Part shown: in pieces, positions 18,494 through 27,307 of the stretch | Position numbering within the stretch: position 1 is the stretch's first letter | Layout of the letters: every line of letters starts with the position of its first letter | Source: JBGCEZ01 sp045106735 | Lineage (GTDB): Bacteria > Planctomycetota > Phycisphaerae > Phycisphaerales > SM1A02 | DNA length: 30,311 nucleotides | Reading direction: 5' to 3' | Assembly (NCBI GenBank): GCA_045106735.1 | Contig: JBGCEZ010000031.1 | Span: 1-30,311, forward strand | The notes under the pieces: model-generated | Database searches by the model: none | Seen by the model: the letters and a program-made list of their open reading frames with translations, nothing else | What the model was told of the DNA's origin: nothing | Program-made: the position numbers and the translations under genes

Positions 18494-18704
18494 CTGCCCG
18501 GCGACCGGCTGTGCGCCCCCTGCCACACTGGCACCACGCCACGCCCCCGCGACCAATCCCGGCGGCGTGCACCCGCACACGGCACCCTGAATCCGCGTTC
18601 TGACCCGCCGTGCACACTTGGCGCGGCAATTGCAACAGAGTCCCCCGGCTCGCCGCGGCGCCTTCGCTTCGGCCAGCTCCCCATCCGGGACGGGAGGCCC
18701 CACC

Positions 18705-21359
18705 ATGCAGTTCGACCGATTCACGACCCTCGCCCAACAGGCCCTCGCCACCGCCCAGTCGCTGGCCGGCGAGCGCTCCCACGCGACCCTTGACCCGCTG
18801 CACCTGCTCGCGGCGGTGCTCGACGACGAAGGCGGCATCGGCCGCTCGATCGTCCAGCGAGCCGGGGCGCACGCGGCCCAAGCCGCGGCGGCCACCGATC
18901 ACGCCATGACCACGCTGCCCGGCCGCGAAGGTGGCGGCGTGCCCAATCCGAATCCGCTCGCGATGGAAGTGCTCCAGCGGGCCGAAGCCGAAGGCAAGAC
19001 CCTCGGCGATGGCGTCGTGTCCACCGAGCACCTGCTCCTGGCCGTGGCCGAGATCAAGTCAGCCGCCCGCACCGTCCTGGAAGACCTCGGCCTGAACCGG
19101 GCGAAGTTGCTCGAGGCGGTCCGGGCGATTCGCCAGGCCTCCGGCGTCGAGTCCATCAACGACCCCGGGGCCGACGCGAACTTTGAGGCGCTGCAGAAGT
19201 ACTCGATCGACCTGAACACGATGGCCGAGCAGGGCAAGCTCGACCCGGTCATCGGCCGCGACGATGAGATTCGCCGCTGCATGCAGGTCCTGAGTCGCCG
19301 AACCAAGAACAACCCCGTCCTCATCGGTGAGCCGGGGGTCGGCAAGACGGCGATCGCCGAAGGGCTCGCCCTGCGGATCGTCAACGGCGATTGCCCGGAG
19401 TCGATGCAAACCGCGCGGATCGTCGCCCTGGACGTTGGCGCGCTGCTCGCCGGAGCGAAGTTCCGCGGCGAATTTGAGGAGCGGCTCAAGAGCGTGCTGC
19501 GTGAAGTCACCGCCGCCGAAGGCCGCATCATTCTGTTCATCGACGAGTTGCACACGATCGTCGGGGCCGGAGCGGCCGAAGGCGCGGTCAGCGCCGGCAA
19601 CCTACTGAAGCCGGCCCTCGCCCGCGGCGAGCTGCGGACGATTGGCGCGACCACGCTCGACGAGTACCGCGAGCACATCGAGAAGGATCCGGCCTTCGAG
19701 CGGCGATTCGCCCCGGTGTTCGTGGGCGAACCAAGCGTCGAAGAGACGGTTGCGATTCTGCGCGGCCTGAAGCCGCGCTACGAAGCCCACCACGGCATCC
19801 GCATCAAGGACACCGCCCTGCTGTCGGCCGCGGTGCTCGGCCATCGGTACATCAGCGACCGCTTCCTGCCGGACAAGGCCATCGACCTGATCGACGAAGC
19901 GTCCAGTCGCCTGCGCATCGAGACCGACTCGATGCCCGGCGAGATTGACGAGCTGCGCCGGCAGATCATGCGGCTGGAGATCGAGCGCGAGGCACTCAAG
20001 CTGGAGACCGGCGGCGATTCGGAGGCCCGGCTCGAAACCGTGGGCCGCGAGATCGCCGAACTGGAAGAACGCAATCGCACGCTCAGCGCCCAGTGGGACG
20101 TGGAGCGCGGCGAACTTGACGCGATCCGTGAAGTGAAGGAGCAGATCGACGCCAAGCGCGTCGAACTCGAACAGGCCCAGCGGGCCGGTGATCTGGAGCG
20201 GGCCGCCCGCATCCAGTACGGCGACCTGCGCGATCTGGACACCCGGCTCGCCGACGCCGAACGCACGCTGGACGCCCGGCGCACCGCCGGCCATTCCCTC
20301 GCCCGGGAGGAAGTCGACGCCGACGTGATCGCCGAGATCGTGGCCGACTGGACCGGCATTCCCGTGTCGCGCCTGGTCGAAGGCGAGCGCGAAAAGCTGA
20401 TGCAGCTCGAACGCTCGCTCGAAGCCCAAGTCGTCGGCCAGGACGATGCGGTTCGGGCGGTGGCCGACGCGGTGCGGCGTTCGCGTGCTGGCCTCGGCGA
20501 CCCGCAGCGGCCGATCGGCAGCTTCCTGTTCGTCGGCCCGACCGGCGTCGGCAAGACGGAGCTCTGCAAGGCGCTCGCCACCCAGCTCTTCGACGATCCG
20601 GAGGCGATGGTCCGCATCGACATGAGCGAGTACATGGAACAGCACGCGGTGGCCCGGCTCATCGGCGCGCCTCCCGGCTACGTCGGCTACGAAGAAGGCG
20701 GCCGGCTCACCGAGGCGGTTCGGCGGCGGCCGTACTGCGTCGTCCTGTTCGACGAGATGGAGAAGGCCCACCCCGATGTGTCGAACATCCTGCTGCAGGT
20801 GCTGGACGACGGTCGCCTGACCGACGGACACGGCCGCACGGTGGACTTTCGGAACACGATCATCGTCATGACCAGCAACATCGGATCCCAGGCGATCCTC
20901 GACCTCACCGCCCGCGGGGCGACCGACGTTGAGATCGAGGCCCACGTCAGCGGCGTGCTCAAGCAGCACCTGCGGCCGGAGCTGCTTAACCGCATCGACG
21001 AGACGATCACGTTCCATCAGCTCGGCCGGGACGCCCTCGGCTCGATCGTGCGGATCCAGGTGGCCAGCCTGCAGGAACGCCTGCGCGATCGCGGCCTGAG
21101 CCTGCGCTTGTCCGACGAGGCGGCGATCGCCCTCGCCGACCTGGGCCACGACCCGCAGTTCGGGGCCCGGCCGCTGAAGCGGGTGATCCAGCAACGGATC
21201 GAGAACCCGCTGGCCGGGAAGATCCTCGGCGGCGAGTTCGAAGCCGGTGACGTCATCGAGGTCGACCACCACGGCCAAAGCTTCACGTTCGACCGGCGCC
21301 CGGCGGAAGATCCGGCGCCGAACGGCGCCCGCCCGGGAGCCCATGCCACCACCGGATGA
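18705..21359 (+). CDS. clpB: ATP-dependent disaggregase ClpB (Hsp104 family)
   Basis: ClpB is a cytoplasmic hexameric AAA+ chaperone that pulls apart protein aggregates together with DnaK. From the ATG at 18705 the protein has 884 residues, close to the family norm of about 860. An N-domain of about 150 residues begins FDRFTTLAQQALATAQ. NBD1 has Walker A GEPGVGKTA near 205, Walker B ILFIDELHT near 275 and the arginine-finger region AFERRFAP near 331. The coiled middle domain, characteristic of ClpB rather than ClpA or ClpC, covers about 410-525. NBD2 has Walker A GPTGVGKTE near 612, Walker B VVLFDEMEKAHP near 678 and sensor 2 FGARPLKR near 820. GGGAGG lies seven bases before the ATG. No CIRCE-type operator was seen. 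Confidence 0.97.
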   Translation: MQFDRFTTLAQQALATAQSLAGERSHATLDPLHLLAAVLDDEGGIGRSIVQRAGAHAAQAAAATDHAMTTLPGREGGGVPNPNPLAMEVLQRAEAEGKTLGDGVVSTEHLLLAVAEIKSAARTVLEDLGLNRAKLLEAVRAIRQASGVESINDPGADANFEALQKYSIDLNTMAEQGKLDPVIGRDDEIRRCMQVLSRRTKNNPVLIGEPGVGKTAIAEGLALRIVNGDCPESMQTARIVALDVGALLAGAKFRGEFEERLKSVLREVTAAEGRIILFIDELHTIVGAGAAEGAVSAGNLLKPALARGELRTIGATTLDEYREHIEKDPAFERRFAPVFVGEPSVEETVAILRGLKPRYEAHHGIRIKDTALLSAAVLGHRYISDRFLPDKAIDLIDEASSRLRIETDSMPGEIDELRRQIMRLEIEREALKLETGGDSEARLETVGREIAELEERNRTLSAQWDVERGELDAIREVKEQIDAKRVELEQAQRAGDLERAARIQYGDLRDLDTRLADAERTLDARRTAGHSLAREEVDADVIAEIVADWTGIPVSRLVEGEREKLMQLERSLEAQVVGQDDAVRAVADAVRRSRAGLGDPQRPIGSFLFVGPTGVGKTELCKALATQLFDDPEAMVRIDMSEYMEQHAVARLIGAPPGYVGYEEGGRLTEAVRRRPYCVVLFDEMEKAHPDVSNILLQVLDDGRLTDGHGRTVDFRNTIIVMTSNIGSQAILDLTARGATDVEIEAHVSGVLKQHLRPELLNRIDETITFHQLGRDALGSIVRIQVASLQERLRDRGLSLRLSDEAAIALADLGHDPQFGARPLKRVIQQRIENPLAGKILGGEFEAGDVIEVDHHGQSFTFDRRPAEDPAPNGARPGAHATTG

Positions 21360-21360
21360 G

Positions 21361-21450
21361 CCGGCTGGCCCCGGCTGGCCCCGGCTGGCCCCGGCCCGCC
21401 CCGGCCCGCCCCGGCCTGCCCCGGCAGGCCCCGGCAGGATCCGGCGGGCT
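21361..21450 (+). repeat. 10-bp tandem array, nine units, directly after clpB
   Basis: Nine consecutive decamers begin two bases after the clpB stop. The first three are identical (CCGGCTGGCC), then CCGGCCCGCC twice, CCGGCCTGCC, CCGGCAGGCC, CCGGCAGGAT and CCGGCGGGCT. The CCGGC core is kept in all units while the last five bases drift step by step. The order of changes looks like successive slippage or unequal crossing-over. It is non-coding. Confidence 0.9.
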
Positions 21451-21483
21451 CGGCTGGCCCCACTGGCTCGGCGGATGCAGCTC

Positions 21484-21519
21484 GCTCCGCTGACTCGGCT
21501 GGCTCCGCTGACTCGGCAG
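21484..21519 (+). repeat. 18-bp direct duplication after the decamer array
   Basis: GCTCCGCTGACTCGGCTG is followed at once by GCTCCGCTGACTCGGCAG, differing at one base. The preceding bases contain related fragments. It probably arose in the same way as the adjacent 10-bp array. Confidence 0.75.
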
Positions 21520-21612
21520 ACTCGTCGGCCCAGAATCCCCGGACGTCCGACGGCAGCGGCCAAGAACCGGTCTGGCCCGCTCCCAGGCTCCACATCCCCC
21601 CGTCCACACCCT

Positions 21613-21658
21613 GATGCGGCCCATTCACCCGATGCTCCACGGGCGAGTGGGCCGCATC
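21613..21658 (+). other. Long imperfect hairpin downstream of clpB
   Basis: Two 19-base arms (21613-21631 and 21640-21658) pair around an eight-base loop: 17 Watson-Crick pairs, one G-U and one mismatch. The arms include GATGCGGCCCA and TGGGCCGCATC. No U-tract follows; instead a second GC-rich palindrome (GTGGGGCGCCCCCCAC) comes directly after. It may end or stabilise the clpB transcript. Confidence 0.55.
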
Positions 21659-21873
21659 GTGTGGGGCGCCCCCCACCTCCAATGACCCGCCGCGAGCCCC
21701 AGGTTCACCACGGCCCGGATGTTTCACGGCCAGCCATTTGACACAATGGCCCCGACCCGCGCATCTCGATGGATCTCCGGCCCCGGCCCTCCCGCACGCC
21801 GCCTCCGTTCGGCCACGCGGCGGCCAGGTCCGCTCCCGCGCCTCTTCCCCGACCCTCCATCTGGAGCGACCGC

Positions 21874-23847
21874 ATGCTCGCCCCTCGCCCAATGCCCCGC
21901 CGTTTCCTCCTGGCCATGGGCGGCGCCGCCGCCGGCATCCTGGCCGCCCCCGCCGCCACGGCCCTGGCCCAGGACGCTCCGCCACCGCCGCCGCCGCCCC
22001 GGATCATTGCCCCGGTCGATGCCTCCGGCGTCGTCGAGATCCGCGAGGGCCAGCCAACCGTCTGGTCCACCGCCCCGATGGTGGTCGAAGGTGCGATCAC
22101 CGAACTCAACGCCGGCCCCTTCGGCGGCATGCCGTTCATGGCGCCCGACTTGCTCGACGTCAACGAGATCCTGCGGCCCGACTTCCGCATGCGCGACCTT
22201 CCGACTCTGATCGCAGCCCTTGAACTCGACGCCGACCAGAGCGTGATCCTTGAGTCGCTCCTTCGCGACTACACGGATGCCCACACGACACTGGCCGACG
22301 CGTGCCAGGACGTCATCAGACGCTACCGCTCGATCCGCCGGAGCGAGCGAATGCTCGACGCGATCAGCGGCGACGGACTGCTCAGTCGCCTCAATCTCGG
22401 AGCCGGTGAGAACCACGTGGTGGTCCTCGACGGCGACGACGCCGGCGGACCGGGAGCCGGCGCGGTCATCATCGCCCAGTCCATCCGGATCGACGGCAGC
22501 GGCAGCGACGGCGACGAAGCAGAAACCGCAACGCCCGACGATCCCGCGGCCATGGAAGCGCGCCGCCGCGCGGCCATGGAAGCCCTCAGGGAGGCCCGGG
22601 CGGCGATGGAAGTTGAGTTCGAGGAACTCACCCGCACCATGCTCGAGCGGATCGAGAGCCTGCGAGCCGAAGGCGAAGCAACGGCAGAGGACGTGCAGTC
22701 CGCGGCCAACACGCTGCACACCGCCCGCCAAGCCCTGCGGGCGGAACTCATCAGCCTGCTGCACGCGATCGTGAACCCCAGCGGCACGTCCGAAACCGCC
22801 GACGCGGACATCCAGCGAGCCCTCGACCACGTGCTCATCGCCGACCGCATCGCGACCGGACGACTCGGCGGCGAGTCGATCGACCTCCGTGCGGCGGCCT
22901 CGGCCGCCGGCCATCCGGACCGCGGTGACGCGAACATCGCGACCGAGTACGACGCCACCATCGCTGGATCGATCCGCCTGCGTTCCCAGGCGATCATTGA
23001 CCGCGAGCTCGCCGGACTCGCCGCACTCGTCCGGCGCGATGCCGTCGACGCCGAGACGACGGAAGGCGAATCACCGGACTACACCAAGGCGATGCCGGCC
23101 CTCAACCACTGGGCGGACCGCGGCATGGCCGAAGTCACGACCCACGTCGCTTTGCGGGACATCGTGCTGGGAGCGGTTGAAAGCGCCGTCGACCACGTCG
23201 AGCCCACGCTCTTCGCCCGCTGGCGCGACGAAGCCATGCAACGCGGCTTCCCGCGCGAGTCGCGACCCCGCTGGGCCGAACGAGCGGTGACCGCCGCCCT
23301 CGCCATCGAGGGACTCACGCCCGAACAGCTCGAAGCGGTGCAGGCGATTGACGTCGATGTGACCGTGGCCGCCGCCGCCCTCCGCGCGGAAGCCATCGCC
23401 AAGCGGATCACCGACGATCCCGAGCGCCTGCGCGATCAGTGGGAATCCGCCGCTGAACGCATCAGCGGCGGTCGCATCAGCTTCGCCCACGAACTCAACC
23501 AAGACGGCGATCTGCGGACGCGGCAGCGCGAACTCGACAAGACGACCGAAGTCCGACTCGCTGCCGCCCTTGGCGACGTGCTGGCCAAGACGTTGCCGCG
23601 CCGGAACGTTCGCACGATCAACATCGGTGGCCGCGAGATCGATATCCAGATGCCGAACATGGAAGGGGCAGCGGACGCCATCGGCATTGAGCTCGATGTG
23701 CTCGACAATGCCATCGACCAGGCCATGGATCAGGCAACCCAGCAAGGCGCGGGTGGCGCGATTTTTGACGTCATTCGTGGGGCCACCGGCGGCAGCGGCG
23801 GCGACGGCGACGGCAGCGACGACGGCAGCGACGACGACCAGGACTGA
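21874..23847 (+). CDS. Exported helical protein of unknown function
   Basis: I do not recognise this 657-residue protein. It has a signal peptide at about residues 1-33 with RRFLLAMGGAAAG, faintly Tat-like, ending ATALAQD, then a poly-Pro stretch. The middle is strongly helical and charged, for example MEARRRAAMEALREARAAMEV near 228-247 and LERIESLRAEGEATAEDVQSA near 258, and is probably coiled coil. Another helical region with ERAVTAALAIEGLTPEQLEAV is near 470. The C-terminus turns to Gly, Asp and Ser (GGSGGDGDGSDDGSDDDQD), an acidic tail. GGAG lies seven bases before the ATG. It stands alone on the plus strand between clpB and a terminator at 23942. A periplasmic role related to stress is only a guess. 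Confidence 0.85.
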   Translation: MLAPRPMPRRFLLAMGGAAAGILAAPAATALAQDAPPPPPPPRIIAPVDASGVVEIREGQPTVWSTAPMVVEGAITELNAGPFGGMPFMAPDLLDVNEILRPDFRMRDLPTLIAALELDADQSVILESLLRDYTDAHTTLADACQDVIRRYRSIRRSERMLDAISGDGLLSRLNLGAGENHVVVLDGDDAGGPGAGAVIIAQSIRIDGSGSDGDEAETATPDDPAAMEARRRAAMEALREARAAMEVEFEELTRTMLERIESLRAEGEATAEDVQSAANTLHTARQALRAELISLLHAIVNPSGTSETADADIQRALDHVLIADRIATGRLGGESIDLRAAASAAGHPDRGDANIATEYDATIAGSIRLRSQAIIDRELAGLAALVRRDAVDAETTEGESPDYTKAMPALNHWADRGMAEVTTHVALRDIVLGAVESAVDHVEPTLFARWRDEAMQRGFPRESRPRWAERAVTAALAIEGLTPEQLEAVQAIDVDVTVAAAALRAEAIAKRITDDPERLRDQWESAAERISGGRISFAHELNQDGDLRTRQRELDKTTEVRLAAALGDVLAKTLPRRNVRTINIGGREIDIQMPNMEGAADAIGIELDVLDNAIDQAMDQATQQGAGGAIFDVIRGATGGSGGDGDGSDDGSDDDQD

Positions 23848-23941
23848 TCCGTCCACGACCTGAGGTTGCCCAACCCTCCTGGCCTACCGCCGCGGCTGGC
23901 CAGCCTCACCCTCGGGCGACGCCATCACGACCGTTTCACGC

Positions 23942-23976
23942 ACGCCCGCCGGCACCGTCCGGCGGGCGTTCTTCGT
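23942..23976 (+). terminator. Intrinsic terminator after the 657-residue protein gene
   Basis: ACGCCCGCCGG (23942-23952) and CCGGCGGGCGT (23959-23969) form a perfect 11-bp stem with a six-base loop, followed by TCTTCGT. It lies 94 bases after the stop codon. The rest of the gap to the next gene (to 24160) shows nothing else that I can name. Confidence 0.8.
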
Positions 23977-24160
23977 GGCCAGAAGCGTGAATCTGAATCG
24001 TCGCCGCCGGCCGCCCCCACTCGAGTCCTGATTCGATCTCAATCGAAACGCCGAAGCGCTGGCGCAATCGACATTCCCGCGCGACGTAGAACCACCTACC
24101 GTTGTCCACTTGGCCCGTCCGTTCGCGCCATCGCACAACACTCCGGGGATGAACCACATC

Positions 24161-25474
24161 ATGACACTTGCCCGCACCGTCCCGTCGTCCACTCGACGCG
24201 GTGTCACCCTGACCGAAGTCGCCGCCGCAACCGCTTCGATCGCCGTCTTGGCCGGGTTGACGTTGCCCGCCCTCGCTCGCGCCGGAAACGATGCCCTCAC
24301 CGACATGTCGCTCGCAAACCTGCGCGTCCTCGGCCAAGCCCACGCCGCGTATGCGACGGAGTGGAATGGCCGACAGGCGACGGTCATACCCGATACGTAC
24401 GGCGCGTACGGCGATAGCCCGAACGAGTCGCGGGCTGGATACATCACCGCCAACGGCGCACAGAACCTCCCGGGCATCGGTCTCGGATGGGACGAGACTG
24501 CGCCTGGGAACATCATCTTCCAGCAGTTCCAACCCATCACCAACATCACCAACGCACGACTGATGGAACCGCTCATCTTCGACGGCATTTCTGCCGAGCT
24601 CGTCCGGCAGTTCGGCAGCTTTCGATTCTCGAACGCGGTTCAGTTTCGTTCGTACGTTTCGGCTCGGTTCTATGACCCCGTCTTCTACGCTCCGGCCGAC
24701 GCCGTTGTCTCGCCGATCGTTGATCCACTGTTTGATTCGCCGCATGGATTCATCACGACGCCGGCGGTCCCTGGGCTCGGCTCGGCACCCGTCTGGTCCA
24801 GCTACATCCTCTCCCCCGCGGCGATGTTCGATCCGGGAGTGATGCGGGCGGAAGTCGCGACACCGAACGGATTCAAGGGTGGATGGGCAGATCCGTACAG
24901 CCTCGATGACGGATTTCGAAGTCCACACTTCAATGCGGCGAGATATCCCAACCTCAAGACGCTCATGATCGAACACCACTGGCTGCAGAACGCGCCGAAG
25001 GACCCGTGCAACCCCGCCTTCGAATCTCCAACCTATGCCGGTTGCGAGCCGTACTACTTCAACCATTCCATCGATTCCGCCCCGGCCACGATCTTCTTCG
25101 ACGGCAGTACGCGGCTGCTTCCAACCTCGGAAGCGGTGGCCAGTGATGAACGCCTCCGAGCCATGAACGGCGGCGGCGACGGCACCTGGTCGCGAACAAC
25201 ACCGTTCGGAGACGACGGCTACCGCAGCGAGTTGTCGTTTGACGGCACGCAGGTAAGCCACCACGTCCTGACCGCCGACGGCATCCTGGGACGTGACACC
25301 CTCGGACCGGACAAGAACCCGCCCGACGCCGGCCGGCCCGCCCGCCGCAACGATGTCTTCGGCGGCAATCGCATCGGCCGCGGCCGCGTCAACGTCCCGG
25401 ATCGCCGGCCGACGTCACCCGGTGACACCAGCGCAGCCCCTGTGCTCCTCGACCATTCGGGAGCCGGCTCATGA
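24161..25474 (+). CDS. Pseudopilin-like secreted protein, module 2
   Basis: The 437-residue protein has a canonical prepilin start: a leader of 14 residues ending STRRG, then VTLTEVAAAT with the expected Glu at +5, and a hydrophobic helix with Pro near its end. The C-terminal domain carries the family blocks SSYILSPAAMFDP, HHWLQNAP near 271, GCEPYYFNH near 294, DGSTRLLP near 314, GDGTWSRTTPFGDDGY and LTADGILGRDT near 370. The Cys-x11-Cys pair is present. DG follows a His at a distance similar to the H-X9-DG motif of DUF1559-type planctomycete pilins, but with 11 residues. GGGGA is upstream, and an ATG four codons earlier (24149) is an alternative start. The next gene begins in its stop codon. 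Confidence 0.85.
   Translation: MTLARTVPSSTRRGVTLTEVAAATASIAVLAGLTLPALARAGNDALTDMSLANLRVLGQAHAAYATEWNGRQATVIPDTYGAYGDSPNESRAGYITANGAQNLPGIGLGWDETAPGNIIFQQFQPITNITNARLMEPLIFDGISAELVRQFGSFRFSNAVQFRSYVSARFYDPVFYAPADAVVSPIVDPLFDSPHGFITTPAVPGLGSAPVWSSYILSPAAMFDPGVMRAEVATPNGFKGGWADPYSLDDGFRSPHFNAARYPNLKTLMIEHHWLQNAPKDPCNPAFESPTYAGCEPYYFNHSIDSAPATIFFDGSTRLLPTSEAVASDERLRAMNGGGDGTWSRTTPFGDDGYRSELSFDGTQVSHHVLTADGILGRDTLGPDKNPPDAGRPARRNDVFGGNRIGRGRVNVPDRRPTSPGDTSAAPVLLDHSGAGS
25145..25330 (+). repeat. Direct repeat copy A shared by modules 2 and 3
   Basis: This 186-base stretch in the pseudopilin gene aligns without gaps to 28475-28660, with about 24 differences by hand count (roughly 87% identity), mostly at third codon positions. 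Similarity falls right after GCCCGACGCC, near the variable C-terminus. It shows that modules 2 and 3 share a recent ancestor. Confidence 0.85.
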
Positions 25475-27150
25475 TCAGAACCCAGCCATCGGCCGCTGCA
25501 TTCGACGACCACCAGAACACCCCGGCACACGAGCGGTCTCACGATCGGTCTCACCATCTGTCACATGGCCCGTCACACAACCCGTCACATGACCGCACGC
25601 ATCGTGCCGCCCCCGCCCAGGACTCGCGCCCCATGTCACGATGTTCGCCTCGCCTCGCGCCCCAGCGACCTGCCTCACCGGCCGCACTGGTCCGCATCGT
25701 CCTCGCAATGACCACCGCGGCCGGCGTTTCGGGCACCGCTCACGCCGGGGATCCGCCGATCATCGACTGGATCTCCACCACCAGCCGACCCTTTCTTACT
25801 CCGGCCGCCTGGTCCGGCGGCATCGTGCCTGGCCCCAGCGACATCGCCCGATTCAGCCTCGGCACGGAATCCAGCGTGACGTTCAACTCGGCTGACGATG
25901 TGCCTCACGTCCGAGGCCTCCGGTTCGAACGCAGTCGAACCACGTTCCTTGCCGGCCAGCCCACCGGCATGGCGCTTCGCACGATCGCGCCAAGCCCGTT
26001 TCAAGCCGGCCTCTTGGTTGCCGGGACGCAAGATCCAACGGCCATCTTCCGCGCCCCGGGCTGGAGCCTGGAAGCGTCCACCGTGGTCGTCGGCCAAGAA
26101 GGAATCGGGCCGGGCCGCATGGAGACCATTGGCGACCCGTTCGCGCAAGATCCCTTTGCATTCCTTGTCAACGATCAACTGAACGTTGGCGACGGAAACC
26201 GAGGCATCGTCCGAGGCAACATGCGTTTCGACGCGCAGTCCATCGTCGTGGGCCGTGATGCGTACGGTGAACTGAGTCTCGAAGACACGGGGACCCTGGA
26301 CGCGGCCGGCCCGCTGCAGGTCGGAACGACGGGGGTTGGCCGGATCGGAAACGTGGCATCCATCCACGCGGGCCGCATCGATCTGGGCCTCACCGCATTC
26401 GGCAACGGGTCCATCACGAGTCCGACGCTCACCATCGCCGGCAACCTCGACGTGGGCGTCTTGGGCGTGGGCGAGGTGAACACAACCGAGCTCATTGCGG
26501 ACGGAACGGTGGTCCTTGGCATGTCCGCCGACCCCGCGGCCCCGTTCCTTCACGGCGATGGAACGCTGGTGTTGCAAGGAACGGGCACGATCGGCGGCGA
26601 CCTGGTGATTGGGCTTGTCGGCACCGGCCACCTTCAATTGAATGAGCCGGTCAACGTGCACGTCGCCGGCGAGGTCACGACGTTCGGCCCGCTCCAAGGC
26701 GGGGCGAATTCCATGACGATCGTTCTCGGCCCCGCCGTGGCCGAGCCCCTCCCCATCATTCAATCCGATGGCCGCATGGATCTCCCGTCTCCGACGATTC
26801 AGTTGGCCCCCGGCGTTCAACCGACGGAAGGAGATCGATGGATCATTGCCGATGCGGGGATGACCGTCAGCTTCGGACAGCTCAGCCTTCCGGCCTTGAA
26901 CCCAGGTCTGATCTGGCGTGTCGAATACGAGCCGGCCGGCGGCGACCTCCAGATCGTGGTGGTGGACCCGGACACGATTGTCCCGGCGGACATCAACGAC
27001 GACGGGGCCGTTGACTTCGAAGATCTCCTCGAAGTCATCAGTGGCTTCGGCCCGTGCCCGTTGAGTGGTCCGTGCCCGGCGGACATCAACTTCGACGACC
27101 AGGTCGACATCACCGATTTGCTGCAGGTGTTGGCCGACTGGACAGGCTGA
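25471..27150 (+). CDS. Exported beta-rich protein with C-terminal dockerin pair, module 2
   Basis: The ATG at 25471 overlaps the pseudopilin stop codon (ATGA), giving 559 residues. Residues 18-45 are tetrapeptide units of the type Xaa-Ser-His-Xaa. A signal peptide begins only at Met 55 (25633, preceded by AGGA) and ends TAHAGD near 90, so translation may really start there; I kept the coupled start because module 3 has the same overlap. After the signal come PPIIDWIS, FLTPAAWSGG and IVPGPSDIARF, then Gly/Thr/Val-rich strand repeats, for example VGTTGVGRIGN. The dockerin pair is DINDDGAVDFEDLLEV near 507 and DINFDDQVDITDLLQV near 537, with Asp in place of the usual Gly in the second, CPLSGPC between and ADWTG at the end. 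Confidence 0.82.
   Translation: MIRTQPSAAAFDDHQNTPAHERSHDRSHHLSHGPSHNPSHDRTHRAAPAQDSRPMSRCSPRLAPQRPASPAALVRIVLAMTTAAGVSGTAHAGDPPIIDWISTTSRPFLTPAAWSGGIVPGPSDIARFSLGTESSVTFNSADDVPHVRGLRFERSRTTFLAGQPTGMALRTIAPSPFQAGLLVAGTQDPTAIFRAPGWSLEASTVVVGQEGIGPGRMETIGDPFAQDPFAFLVNDQLNVGDGNRGIVRGNMRFDAQSIVVGRDAYGELSLEDTGTLDAAGPLQVGTTGVGRIGNVASIHAGRIDLGLTAFGNGSITSPTLTIAGNLDVGVLGVGEVNTTELIADGTVVLGMSADPAAPFLHGDGTLVLQGTGTIGGDLVIGLVGTGHLQLNEPVNVHVAGEVTTFGPLQGGANSMTIVLGPAVAEPLPIIQSDGRMDLPSPTIQLAPGVQPTEGDRWIIADAGMTVSFGQLSLPALNPGLIWRVEYEPAGGDLQIVVVDPDTIVPADINDDGAVDFEDLLEVISGFGPCPLSGPCPADINFDDQVDITDLLQVLADWTG
25522..25605 (+). repeat. 12-bp tandem array coding Xaa-Ser-His-Xaa units
   Basis: Seven units of twelve bases are in frame with the dockerin gene read from 25471: PAHE, RSHD, RSHH, LSHG, PSHN, PSHD, RTHR. 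The third codon is always His, written both CAC and CAT, and the second is Ser in five units. It lies before the signal peptide. It resembles the 12-bp array of module 1 in position and period but not in sequence. Confidence 0.8.
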
Positions 27151-27153
27151 TTG

Positions 27154-27244
27154 GACGAGTTGCCAAGACGAGCTGGCCGGACGAGCTGGCGGATCCGACG
27201 AGCGAGACGGGCTGGCGGAACCGGCTCGTGGGACGGGCTGGCGG
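27154..27244 (+). repeat. 13-bp tandem array after the module 2 dockerin gene
   Basis: Copies of GACGRGYTGSCN start at 27154, 27167, 27180, 27206 and 27232. These are all multiples of 13, so this is a seven-unit array in which units four and six have decayed. It begins three bases after the stop codon and is non-coding. Confidence 0.8.
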
Positions 27245-27307
27245 CTCGATCCGGCGAACGCCCTCCCGCCGCCGCCCCCCAACCATCCGCCTTCCACCGC
27301 CCACACC

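Larger units (their letters stand above)
21360..21873 (+). other. Repeat-rich intergenic region after clpB
   Basis: This 514-base gap holds a 10-bp tandem array (21361-21450), an 18-bp duplication (21484-21519) and a long hairpin (21613-21658), all listed separately. A TTGACA is present at 21738-21743 within a 6-bp inverted repeat (GCCATT/AATGGC), but the -10 position at the right distance is poor. I see no protein gene; open frames on the minus strand translate into Ala/Gly/Pro/Ser-rich repeats produced by the array. Confidence 0.6.

Noticed and set aside
21361..21450. A possible CRISPR array
   Set aside because: The units are 10 bases, contiguous, without spacers, and no cas genes are present.
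19602..21593. A 663-codon open frame on the minus strand, opposite clpB
   Set aside because: It is the complement of a clear clpB gene and its N-terminal part is only the translation of the decamer array.
21738..21770. TTGACA as a promoter for the 657-residue protein
   Set aside because: The hexamer is perfect, but no acceptable -10 box lies 16-18 bases downstream, and GC-rich planctomycete promoters are hard to call by eye.
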